In this document: piece by piece, positions 22,680 to 32,858 of the stretch | Layout: every line of letters begins with the position of its first letter | Numbering within the stretch: the stretch's first letter is position 1 | NCBI GenBank assembly: GCA_948144175.1 | Contig: CANXME010002497.1 | Span: 372,001 to 436,000 of the forward strand | Direction of reading: 5' to 3' | Source of the DNA: Closterium sp. NIES-65 | Taxonomy: Eukaryota; Streptophyta; Zygnematophyceae; Desmidiales; Closteriaceae | DNA length: 64,000 nucleotides | Notes under the pieces: model-generated | Databases searched by the model: none | What the model was told of the DNA's origin: nothing | Seen by the model: the letters and a program-made list of their open reading frames with translations, nothing else | Made by a program: the position numbers and the translations under genes

Positions 22680-22862
22680 ATTCTTTGATTTGCCCAAAAA
22701 ACTCTGAAATTTCAGCCTTTTTTCTTAGTAAACTCTGAAAGTTCAGAGTTTTTTTTTGTTGTGAGCTCTGAATATTCAGAAAATTATTTTAAGCCGTGTC
22801 TGAAATTATTTTAACCCTTTTCTCAGAGTGTACTCTGATTCATGAACGTTTTAGCGGGTACC
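22680..22862. repeat. Degenerate CTGA-nnn-TCAG repeats, set 1
   Basis: About five diverged copies, 35-50 bp apart, of a short inverted word followed by a T run, for example CTCTGAAATTTCAG, CTCTGAAAGTTCAG and CTCTGAATATTCAG. Not coding. A related set lies at 32222-32440. Confidence 0.6.
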
Positions 22863-22870
22863 TACTCTCA

Positions 22871-23583
22871 TTATGCCTGTTGGAAATGACGAAGACGATT
22901 CCTAGCAGCTTCGGAGGTGTTCACCAAGTCAAACCTACTTTTCAGCGTCGCTTCAAATCCTTCCCATGTCGTCGGAACCGTGGTAACACCCAAACTAAAC
23001 TCCCTAAGCTCGAGGTTGCAGCTGCATGCCCCACGCCCTGTTGATGCCCGTCTGTCTGAGCCCTTCTTACAGCAGTTTGCGTGAGTTGGCGCCACCACTC
23101 CAAGGCCGGGCCCCTCAGCAGCGTAACGGAGTACTCGATCCGCTGCTGCGCGTCCGCCTCTTGCACCCCGCTCGCGGCGAAGTAGTTGTTCAGCATGAAG
23201 AGCCACGTCCGCACGTTTGCGTCGCGTTGACTTGGGTCGAACGACTCGGGTTTCTGCGGCTTGAGTGCGCTTTGACGTTCCGGCAGCGCTTCCGCGCCAG
23301 TCGACATGTTGGGTGCAGGAGATGGTGCGGCCTGACCATGAGAAATTGACGCGAATTCACGAAGCTGTTGCATTTCAGCTCGTACCTGACGATTTTCCAG
23401 CGTCGGCGCATGAGTTGAGCAAGCACATTGCCCATGTCGTTGGGGAGAGCGTTCATGGTCTCGTCCATGTTGGGTCGACGACTCCAAATCTGCAAGTCGG
23501 CACCGCGGGACGATGACGTCGTAGTCTCGTCGTCGACGGTCGCTCGTTGGAAGTTTCTCCCCACGAAGGCTCCTGATACCAAG
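22871..23583 (-). pseudogene. Ty3/gypsy gag remnant
   Basis: Minus-strand fragments of a retrotransposon gag (capsid) domain: KPQKPESFDPSQRDANVRTW, LLRGPALEWWRQLTQT, then in another frame TWEGFEATLKSRF and ARNRLRHFQQ. The order is right for gypsy gag, but it is frameshifted and the rest of the element is missing. Confidence 0.8.
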
Positions 23584-23899
23584 TGTTAGGCCCCTTGGCC
23601 TAAATCCGCTGAAGATTAGCGGGGTCGACCAAGTCGAGGATGAATGCGTGGCGCAAGACTTTGGCGAAAGAGAGTGTTGGCAAAATAGGCGAAGAAGTAA
23701 CAGTGGTTGAAGAGTGGAATGAGAATTGATTGATATTGGTGGATACAAGCAAGGATGATATAGCATGCAAGGTCGAATGTCGGAAAGTAATTCGTGGGAC
23801 TAGAAAGTAGAAGCAAGAAAGGTAGAGTGCCACGTGGCACTAGGAAATTTGAAAAGATAAGGATAAGGATGGGGTTGGGAGTACTATTCGAAGGGAACA
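23584..23899 (-). repeat. Probable LTR of the gypsy remnant
   Basis: About 316 bp, TGTTAGGCCC...GGGAACA. Beside it the minus strand reads TGGTATCAGGAGCC, a good gypsy primer-binding site, so this is the 5' LTR of a minus-strand element. No partner LTR is in the window; the outer boundary is inferred. Confidence 0.55.
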
Positions 23900-23923
23900 G
23901 TACCGTAATACCCCGGATATAAG

Positions 23924-24048
23924 TGTCAAACTTATATGCTATGGTCTATCTAGGCTGTAGTGGGGTAGACACTATAGGGTACAACATTTCTAGGTTTCCT
24001 ACTTGTACCCACCTGCTTGCTAGTTCGTTCATTCCTCATTTCTTCACA
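23924..24048 (+). repeat. 5' LTR of element C
   Basis: 125 bp, TGTCAAACTTATATGC...TTCTTCACA, then TGGTATAGAGC. Confidence 0.9.
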
Positions 24049-24179
24049 TGGTATAGAGCAGGTTCCCTAGTGGGAACGCTTCTCAGGGCCCACCACTGAA
24101 ATCGACATTTTTTTCCTGACCGGAGCGCGAGTCGCCCCTGCCCGAGGCGCGCCCCGTTGGCCGCCCTCACATCGCGTCC

Positions 24180-24800
24180 CCTGCCCTTAGTGGCCTGTCG
24201 CGCCCTCCTAGAGGCCCCTCTCACAGCCCCTTGCGCCACCCTTAGCGGCCCCGTCGCCACCCCTTACGGCCCCATCGCCGTCCTTTGCGGCCCCGTCGCC
24301 GCCCCTCTAAGACCCTCGCGGCCCCTTCGCGGCCCCGTCGCCGCCCCTCTAGGCCCCTCGCAGCCCCTTCGTGGCCCCGTCGCCGCCCCTAGTGGCCCCG
24401 TCGCCGCCCTTCGAGGCCCCTCGCGGCCCCTTTGCGGCCCCGTCGCCGCCCCTAGCGGCCCCGTCGCCGCCCTTCGCGGCCCCGTCGCCGCCCTTCGCGG
24501 CCCCGTCGCCGCCCCTAACGGCCCCGTCCCCGCCCTTCGTGGCCCCGTCGCCGCCTCTAGCGGCCCCGTCGCCGCCTCTAGCGGCCCCGTCGCCGCCCTT
24601 CACGGCCCCTTCAGCCGCCAACCAGCCGAGCCGCCGAGCTACCGAGCCGCCGAGCCGCCGAGCCGCCAAGCCGCCGAACCGCCGAGCCGCCGAGCCGCCC
24701 AACAGCCGAGCTGCCTAGCAGCCGAGCCGCCGAGCCACCGTGCCGAGCCACCGAGCCGCCGAGCCGCCGAGGCCGCCGTCGAGCCGCCACTACCGAGCCC
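24180..24800 (+). repeat. GC-rich leader repeats of element C
   Basis: Tandem 15-20-bp variants of GGCCCCGTCGCCGCCCCT, then 9-bp GCCGAGCCG repeats, between the primer site and gag. D carries a similar but independently expanded tract at 42060-42840. Confidence 0.8.
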
Positions 24801-24901
24801 CTGCCGCTGAGCCGCCGTCGAGCTGCTACTGTTCCTACCAGCGCGACCCGGCCCTACCCACCCGGACTGGTGAGAGCACTCCCTGCTAGACCACTGCTGT
24901 C

Positions 24902-26345
24902 ATGGCTACCCCCAGTGTCCTTACCTTTGATGCTGAGGGTCGTGCTGTTGACTTTGAGGTCTGGGTCGATGACCTCCAGCTCTTCCTATAGTGCGATAGG
25001 GCAGACTGACTCTCCCTGTTGGATCTCACCTCAGGTGCCTCTCCTGCCCCGCCTGTTGATGCTGACAACACTGTTCGCTCACAGTGGGCCACACGCGATG
25101 CTGCTGCCCGTCTTGCTGTGCGTCGCCACTTACCGACCACTGAGCGTGCGCACTTTAGTCAGTACAAGAGTGCTAAGACCTTGTACGACGCTGTAGTTGC
25201 ACGCTACTCTTCCCCTGCCACTGCTGCTCTTAGCCGCCTCATGCTGCCGTACCTATTCCTTGACCTTGCTGCCTTTCCCACAGTCGCTGACCTCATTACG
25301 CACCTTCGCACTAGTGACACTCGCTACCGCGCTGCGCTTCCTGCTGAGTTCTGTGCCAAGAACCCTCCCCCTATGTACATCACCCTCTACTACATAGTCA
25401 CCCGGCTCCCTTCGCTTAGTCAGGGACCACTTCCTCTCAGTTTGCCCCACCACACTCACCGTTGACCTCCTCGAGGAGCGCCTCCTGGCAGTAGAGAAGA
25501 GCATAGTCGCTGTAGGAGCCTCTCGTGGTGACCCCCGTACCCCCGTCTTTTAGGGGTGTTCCCCCTCCCCCCTCTTGCCCTCTGTTGCTTCTGCTGCTGC
25601 GGCCGACCTCGTTGGCTTCGAGTCGGTCGGCGCTGCGTCTACCCCTAGCGGGAGACCCCGCACCGGCAAGGGCAAGAGGGGCAAGGGCGCTGGAGGGGCT
25701 GGCGGGGGCGGTGGAGGTGGCGGTGGAGGCAGTGGAGGGGGTGGGGGTGGTGGTGGGAGTGGTGGCGGGGGTGGAGGTGTCGGTGGCAGCAGTGGAGGCG
25801 GAGGAGGCGGCGGCGGTGGCGGTGGGAGCGGAGGCGGCGGAGGTGGCGGAGGCGGCGGCGGCGGCGGTGGAGCTGGACGCGGCTCTACGCAGAGGAGTGG
25901 CTCCGGGGGTGGTGGTCCGTGCCAGCTGCAGCAGCGCACTCGTGAGACCCCGTCCCCCCAGCAGCTTCGTGAGTGGTACGCTGGGCGTCAGCGAGGTGGG
26001 GGTACTAGTCCCTGTACCTACGTCCTCCGTACTGGCGACCGCGCTGGTGAGCAGTGCGTGGGCTCGCACTCCACCCAGCGCTGCTTCGGCCGCCTGACGG
26101 ACGCTTGGCGTCACCAGTTCCCTGAGGCCACTGAGATCCCTCGCTGGGGAGAGCTGTCTAGGGCGGGGGTTGCTATCTTTGATCTTGACTATGATGCTAT
26201 TCTTGCTCCAATGTATGCTGTGTCTAATAGTGATGAGGGTGAGTGTTACCTGTGTGTTCCGCCTGACCCGGGCATTGAGGCTGCTGCTCTAGGTGCTGGT
26301 GAGGCTGCTGCTCTAGGCGCTAGTGCGTCTGCTGCCCCAGGCGTG
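24902..26345 (+). pseudogene. Gag of element C (broken)
   Basis: ATG 24902 (MATPSVLTFDAEGRAVDFEV), then TAG at about 24989. Gag core FSQYKSAKTLYDAVVARYSS, a glycine tract (about 25695-25880), PSPQQLREWYAGRQRGG, and the knuckle CTYVLRTGDRAGEQC with SHSTQRC. The next ~240 bp (HQFPEATEIPRWGELSRAGV onward) are tandemly duplicated at 26346-26585, ending the first copy's frame at about 26363. Confidence 0.82.
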
Positions 26346-27900
26346 GCATCACCAGTTCCCTGACGCCAACGAGATCCCTCGCTGGGGAGAGCTGTCTAGG
26401 GCGGGGGTTGCTATCTTTGATCTTGATTATGATGCTATTCTTGCTGCCATGTATGCTGTTTCTGCTAGTGATGAGGGTGACTGTTACCTGTCTGTTCCGC
26501 CTGGCCCGGGCATTGAGGCTACTGCTCTAGGTACTGGTGAGACTGCTGCTCTAGGTGCTAGTGCGTCTGCTGCCCCAGGTGCTGGTGAGTCTGCTCTCTC
26601 AGGTTCCACGTCGGCTCAGGCCTTACACACCTTCACCCTTGACTCGGGTGCTTCCCGCTCCTTCTTTCAAGACCGCACCACGCTTACGCCGCTTTCTCGG
26701 CCGGTTGCGGTCTCCCTGGCGGACCCCTTTGGGGGTCCTCTCCTTGCTCGCTTCTCCACTGTCTTACCGTGTCCGGCAGCCCCCTCTGGCACCCTGTCAG
26801 GTCTCTACCTCCCCTCGTTCTCTACGAACTTGGTGAGTGGTGCTGATCTACAGGATGGGGGGGTTGACCAGTTCACTTCTGCGAGTCAGCGGGTGACCCA
26901 CTGTACGTGTGCTCGGACGGACCGACACTCGGCCACGTTTACGCGTCGGCCGGGGTCGAGCCTGTACAGAATGACTACTGAGTCTCCTCCGGTTGTTGAG
27001 TCAGGTTCGGTAGCTCCGTCGAATCAGGTGTTTGCTGCAGCGTCCAGGTCTGGTCCTGAGTCTGCTCCCTGCTCGTGTCGTCTCCTGTCCCACCAGACTC
27101 TCCTTTGGCACCACCGCCTTGGTCACCCCTCCCTGCCTCGTCTCCGAGGCATGGCCTTCCGTGTCCTTGTCTCTGGTCTCCCCCGGTCCCTCCCTCTTCT
27201 CCCTCCGGGGCCTGCCCCTACCTGCGTTCCCTATGTCGAGGGGCGGCAGAGCGCCGCCCATCACTCCTCCGAGTTTCCTTCGACAGAGGCTCCTCTGCCG
27301 ACTCTTCACATGGACGTCTGGGGCCCCGCCCGCGTCCGTGGCCAGGGTCACGAGCGTTACTTCCTGTTGGTGGTTGACAACTACTCGCGTTACACCACAG
27401 TCTTCCCCTTGCGCAGCAAGGGTGACGTCACTGCGGTGTTGATCGACTCGATCAGCGCGACTCGTCTCCAGCTCAGAGAGAGTTTCGGCTCGGACTTTCC
27501 TGTTCTGCGTCTGCACTCTGACAGAGGCGGGGAGTAATCCTCTGCCCGTCTAGGAGCCTTCTGTCGTGCACAGGGCATCCGCGAGACCTTCACGCTTCCG
27601 GCCTCTCCACAGCAAAATGTGATTGCCATGCGGCTGCTCCCCATTTTCTGTTGCCGTTTGCAGTTCAGTACGCAGCGCATCAGCTCAATCTTCAGCCCCG
27701 GGTCTCCTTGCCAAAGACCTCCCCCACCTTGCGGTGGACGGGGAAGGTTGGCGATGCGTCTGCGTTTCGTGTCTGGGGATCTCGGGCGTTTGTCCGCGAC
27801 TTGTCTGCGGACAAGCTGTCCCCCCGTGCTGTTCCTTGCGTCTTCCTTGGCTTCCCCCTTGACGCGCCTGGTTGGCAGTTTTACCACCCCACCTCGTGGC
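26346..27900 (+). pseudogene. Protease and integrase of element C, catalytic Glu segment deleted
   Basis: Frame open to 27537. Protease FTLDSGASRSFFQD, zinc region HHRLGHPSLPRLRG, CVPYVEG, LHMDVWGPARV, LHSDRGGE then a stop (TAA at 27535). At 27600-27640 the sequence jumps from PQQN to the APHFL-equivalent region. About 60 bp that in D encode AERRIGMVMDVARMSMMH, including the catalytic Glu, are missing. This integrase cannot be active. Confidence 0.85.
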
Positions 27901-28069
27901 GTGTTCTGTCCTCTCAGGACGTCACCTTTGACGAGTCGGTGCCTTACTACCGTCTCTTCCCCTACCGCACTGCGCCCCTCCCCCCGCCGCCGCTCTTCCT
28001 TGCACCAGGTCCTCCCCCGGTAGACCCTCTCCCCCCTCAGGGTCCTACCCCGTCAGGTGTGTCCCAGGT

Positions 28070-28740
28070 AGACGCAATGGAGCCTGTCAAGGTAGCTGTT
28101 GACTCTGGTGCTGCTAGGGGTGCTGAGCCTGCGGGTGCCGGGTCTGGGGGTGCTGAGCGTGGGGGTGCGGAGCCTTGGGATGCTGAGTCTAGGGGTGCTG
28201 AGACTGCGGGTGCCGGGTCTGGGGGTGCTGAGCGTGAAGGTGCGTAGCGTGGGGGTGCTGAGCCTGGGGGTGCGGAGCCAGGGGGTGCGGAGCCTGGGGG
28301 TGCTGGGTCTGCTCGTGTGGCCTCTCGCGGTGCTTCGTCGAGGCGAGAGCCACCCTCTCCGCAGAAGCTGCACGATTGGTTTGCCCGGCGCTGTAGCCGT
28401 GCTGCTGGAGGTGGAGGTGCTAGTGTTGCTGCTGGTCCTGGAGGTGCTCGTACTGGCGGTACTGGAGCTGCTCGGACTGGGGGTGCTGCTGGGGCTACTG
28501 GAGTTGGTCCTGCAGGAGGTAGTGCTGGAGCTGCTGGCGGTACTGGAGCTGACGGTCTTGCTGGATCTGGAGCTGCTGGAGCTGGAGCAGCTGGGGGTGT
28601 TGGCGCTGGAGGTGCTGCTGGCGCTGGTACTTCTAAGGGTGCTGGAGTTGGCGCTGTTGGAGCTGGAGGTGCTGGTGGCGCTGGTGCTGCCGCTGGGGGT
28701 ACTGGTGCTGTCCCTGCTGGTTCTGGAGGCGAAGCGCGGC
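28070..28740 (+). pseudogene. G-A-E repeat linker of element C
   Basis: Tandem GGGGGTGCTGAGxxT codons (G-G-A-E-R/P/S), the motif PPSPQKLHDWFARRCSR at about 28350-28400, then a Gly/Ala-rich repeat ending PWPYFVPLLQ. The same architecture lies between integrase and RT in B and D. Confidence 0.7.
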
Positions 28741-29015
28741 CGTGGCCGTACTTTGTTCCGCTCCTTCAGTAGGTTCTCGGTCTCACGCCCTCTACTGGTC
28801 GTGCTTTTCCCTTAGAGTGTCCACAGCCTGTCCAGTCGCGGTCATAGTTACAACCCGCCTCCCCCCTGCCTGCTCCTTCTCCCTACACTGGTCCTACTGG
28901 AGGTCTTGCTGAGCGTCGTGAGCCTGCATCTCGTCCTGCGTCACCTGTTCGTGCTGCTCGCACTAGCAGTCGTGCTCCGCGTCCGCGTCCTCCTGCGGTC
29001 CTTGGCACACACCAG

Positions 29016-31001
29016 ATGGCATTGCGTCCTTCCACTGCTCCTCTGCGTGTCCCGTTGCCGTCTCCTCCAGAGTCCTCTCTTCCTGCCCTTGCTGACCCGG
29101 AGTCTGACTCTCTTCGTGCTGCCAGTCCTACTGTCACGCGTCTCCTGGCTACTGTTGTCACTAACCCTTCCTTTGACTCCAGTGCTGCGTTTGCCTTGGT
29201 TGCTGAGCTTGTCGACTTTGCTGCTCGCTCTCATCTAGAGTACGCTGCTAGTCTTGTTGCTGAGTCTGAGTCTGTCTGTCCTCTGTCCGTCGGGGGTGAG
29301 TGTGCTCTTAGCACGGACGTCCTTGAGGACAGGCAGGAGGAGTTCCAGTGTTTTGCTGCTGCTTTGCCTCATCTCGTGTCCACGTTGATTGCTCCTGAGG
29401 GAGACCCGGATGCACCAGACATCGCGACTCCTCGATCGTACGCTGAGGCGATCGAGGGTCCCTACTCCTCACAGTGGCAGTCAGCCATGGACGCAGAGAT
29501 GGCTTCCTGGAAGTCCACAGGCACTTACGTCAACGAGGTTCCCCCACCTGGGGCGAACATCGTCAGTGGCATGTGGATTTTCAGGGTGAAGCGGCCGTCG
29601 GGTTCTCCGCCTGTCTTCAAGGCGCGTTACGTGGCTCGAGGCTTCAGTCAGCGGCAGGGAGTTGACTACTTTCAGACCTTCTCTCCCACCCCGAAGATGA
29701 CCACTCTTCGGGTGCTGCTGCACATAGCCGCTCAGCGCGACTACGAGCTTCACTCTCTTGACTTCAGCACAGCGTTCCTGCAGGGCAGCCTGCACGAGGA
29801 GATCTGGCTGCGCCGCCCACGTGGCTTCACTGGGTCGTTTCCCCCTAGTACCCAGTGGAGCCTCCGGCGGCCAGTCTACGGTCTCCGCCAGGCGCCCCGT
29901 GAGTGGCACGACACACTGAGGACTACACTTGCGGCTCTTGGCTTTGCTCCTTCTACTGCCGACCCATCGCTGTTTGTGCGCACCGACTCCTCTTTGCCGC
30001 CGTTCTACATCCTCGTGTACGTCGACGACTTGGTCTTTGCCACTACTGACACTGCTGGACTCGCCCACGTGAAGTCTGAGCTGCAGAAGAGACACACGTG
30101 CACAGACCTGGGTGAACTGCGCAGCTACCTTGGCTTGCAGATCACACGGGACAGAGCACAACGCACCATTACCCTGACTCAGTCACACATGGTGCAGCAG
30201 GTCCTTCAGCGCTTCGACTTCACGTACTCCTCGCCTCAGGCCACTCCTCTGTCTACTCGCCACTCGCTCTCAGCTCTGCCTTCGGATGAGTCCGTAGAGT
30301 CGAGTGGCCCGTACCCAGAGCTTGTTGGCTGCCTCATGTACCTGATGACCTGCACACGACCTGACCTTGCATGCCCTCTTAGCATCTTGGCACGCTATGT
30401 TGCTCCTGGGAGACACCGACCAGAGCACATGGCTGCAGCGAAGAGGGTGTTGCGCTACTTGTGCAGTACGTCGGGCATGGGGCTAGTGCTTGGAGGGCGA
30501 CGTCGAGTGGTCCTCACAGGTCACGCAGACGCTTCTTGGGCTGACGACCAGGCTCCGCAGCGGTCGTCACAGGGTTACACCTTCATCATTGGTTCCGGCT
30601 CTGTTTCGTGGCGGTCTACCCGCTCGTCTTCTGTTCTCGGCTCCAACTGTGAGGCTGAGATCTACGCGGGGGCCATGGCTGCATAGGAGCTACGCTGGCT
30701 CACCTACTTGCTGACTGACCTAGGAGCGCCGCCTCGTTCTCCTCCAGTTCTGTACGTAGACAACAAGGCCATGCTGGCCTTGTGTCGGGAGCACAGACTG
30801 GAGCACAGAACGAAGCACATTGCTCTTCGCTACTTCCTTGCTCGTGAGCTGCAGCAGCGTGGTCAGCTGTGCCTTGCTTACGTGGCCTCTGAGGCCAACA
30901 CTGTTGATATCTTTACCAAGGCACTTCCGCCTTGTGATCATCAGCGCTTCTGTACGATGCTAGGTCTTGTGCCTACTTGGCCTCACTTGCTCAATTCTTG
31001 A
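29016..31001 (+). pseudogene. RT and RNase H of element C
   Basis: Open frame 29016-30686, about 556 codons: SAMDAEMASWKSTGTYV, GMWIFRVKRPSGSPPVFK, LDFSTAFLQGSLHEEIW, ILVYVDDLVFATTD, SYLGLQITRD, then RNase H with GHADASWADDQ and NCEAEIYAGAMAA. TAG at 30684-30686 replaces an expected Gln codon (AAQELRW in relatives). The frame then continues through VDNKAMLALCREH to FTKALPPCDHQRF and a natural stop near 31001. Confidence 0.9.
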
Positions 31002-31198
31002 CCTTTCTTGTACTGTGATCTTTCTATATCTGCACTTGCTTGTTTACCTTTATATATGATCTTGCATGTGAACTGGCCTTGTGGCCTTGAACTTGTGCTC
31101 GAAATGTGTGGTGACGTTGTGATCCACCCTGAGCTTGCTTTGGTTTGCTTGACTGGTCTTGTGACCTCTTGTTCTCCCCCACTTTGCCTATGGGGGTG

Positions 31199-31323
31199 TG
31201 TCAAACTTATATGCTATGGTCTATCTAGGCTGTAGTGGGGTAGACACTATAGGGTACAACATTTCTAGGTTTCCTACTTCTACCCATCTGCTTGCTAGTT
31301 CATTCATTCCTCATTTCTTCACA
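31199..31323 (+). repeat. 3' LTR of element C
   Basis: 125 bp, about 97.6% identical to the 5' LTR (three substitutions), bordered by the polypurine tract and ATAAG. Confidence 0.9.
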
Positions 31324-31715
31324 ATAAGCGCATCTGCGTTTATAATAAAACACTGTTTTTTAGGGGGGTGCGCTTATAAATGAGTCATAATGATATGCGC
31401 ACTGCGCTTATGTAATGAAAAACACAAGAATATGTTATAAACACACCAAACTGTGCATCTGAGTCTTGCAATCTCATTCAAATCGAAATGTGTGGAGCCT
31501 TCTGAATCAGAATGGCGCGAGGGCGATTCTCTGCCGGCGCATAAGGGCAAGGATACGTCACTTTCGCATAGGAATGTGTCATGCTTGCCCCAGCCCAGGG
31601 TACGAACCAATAGCTTGCAGTCGCTCGTTCGCATCGTACAGGCTTGCCCCAGTGTACGACCAATGGCCTGCAGTCGCTCGCTCGCAGCGCACAGACAACA
31701 GTTGTTCCCGAGCCC

Positions 31716-32221
31716 CCCTGACGTCTCACCCCCACTATCGTTTCCTCTCTTCCACCGCCCTATTTGCACTTCTACACATTTCCTGCTTCAACTCGCCCAT
31801 CTCTTCCACGCTCCTGTCCCACATACCCGTTTCCCCCCTTCCCCTCCCACCCTTTTTGGTGCGTGCTCAGCTCTTGGCAGCTCTCTGTTGCACTGATGAT
31901 CTATTTCATTCCCTCTCCTCTGCACCCTCGCTTTCCCCCTCCCCACCTACCTCTTCCCTTTGAACTCTCCCATCCCTTCGTTGCTCCCATACCGTGCAGT
32001 TAGGAGCAGAGCTGATGCACTCGCTGATCTTGGCCGCCATCGAGTGTGTGCACAACGCTGAGGGGGAAGGGGGGGAGGGGGGGTGAGCAGCACGAAGACA
32101 ATCTTGGCCGCACCTGTGCTAAGCACCCTGCATAGGAGCAAAGGGATGATGGCGTACCGCCCTAAAACATGTGGTTGCAATTGTCTGTAGGAAAAAAATG
32201 AGATAGCCTTTTATTTTCAAT
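31716..32221. other. Unassigned intergenic stretch
   Basis: C- and T-rich sequence with short GGGGGGAGG runs; open frames are proline-rich and low-complexity. I see nothing I can call a gene. Confidence 0.4.
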
Positions 32222-32440
32222 GACACTGATGTTCCAGCTTTTTTTTCTAGGTAACTCTGATTTTCCAGCGATTTTTTTTTTTGCTAAGACTGATTCATCA
32301 GCCTACATTTGTGTACCAATGCTGATGAATCAGCCAACCTCAAAACAAATCTGAGGCCCTGCCCAGCTTTAAGTCTGACATTTCAGATTATTTTATTAGA
32401 CTAAAAATGTGCACCAAGTCTGACAAATCCGACAGCCCAA
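32222..32440. repeat. Degenerate CTGA-nnn-TCAG repeats, set 2
   Basis: Copies such as CACTGATGTTCCAG, CTCTGATTTTCCAG, GACTGATTCATCAG and TCTGACATTTCAG, 35-50 bp apart with T runs, related to 22680-22862. It lies about 420 bp past the UMPS stop codon. Confidence 0.6.
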
Positions 32441-32858
32441 AAACGAATCTGAGGGCCTGTTCGGCCCCCTGTAGGGGCTTGCTTGGCCTTGGCCTTACAA
32501 AACTCAAGAACTACAACTGCTAATTCCTGATGCATCCATTCACTACCACAGCAGCAGTGTGGCTTCAAGTCGCAGCAGCTCTACGCTCGCTCGCTTCGTG
32601 TCCGCCGCCACACACAGCAATTCTCATGTCCTTCATCCAATCCAATCCGTTTCCCACATCCTCAGCACCACAGCAGCACAAAGGGCCCCCACCCCACACG
32701 ATGACTAATGATTCTACCCATGCAGATATCCTGTTCAATCCAAAGAACTCTAAACTGCAGCACTACCATCACCACCCCTGGCAGCAAGGCTTTCCTTTCC
32801 TCGTACGCTGCCCACCCAGCAACAGTGCTGGAGATGATCAAATTAAAGTCCGAGACTT

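Larger units (their letters stand above)
23924..31323 (+). mobile_element. Short-LTR copia retrotransposon C
   Basis: 7.4 kb. LTRs are 23924-24048 and 31199-31323, 125 bp each, with three differences. The target duplication ATAAG is perfect (23919-23923, 31324-31328). The primer site TGGTATAGAGCAGGTT follows the 5' LTR; the polypurine tract TATGGGGGTG precedes the 3' LTR. It has the longest open RT of the three short-LTR elements. Inserted in the terminus of inverted-repeat element copy 1. Confidence 0.93.
23900..31715 (-). mobile_element. TA-flanked inverted-repeat element, copy 1 (contains element C)
   Basis: The left terminus TACCGTAATACCCCGGATAT (23901 onward) is interrupted after ATAAG by element C and continues at 31329 with repeated GCGCTTATA words. 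The sequence to about 31710 is the reverse complement of 41590-41840 plus 49270-49432, so this is a second copy of the same element. Its other terminus is not seen; homology stops near CCCGAGCCCCCCTGACGTC. No transposase, so non-autonomous. Confidence 0.65.

Noticed and set aside
24157-24810. Proline/alanine repeat frames in the leader of element C
   Set aside because: Tandem GGCCCC units between primer site and gag; open in several frames by composition alone.
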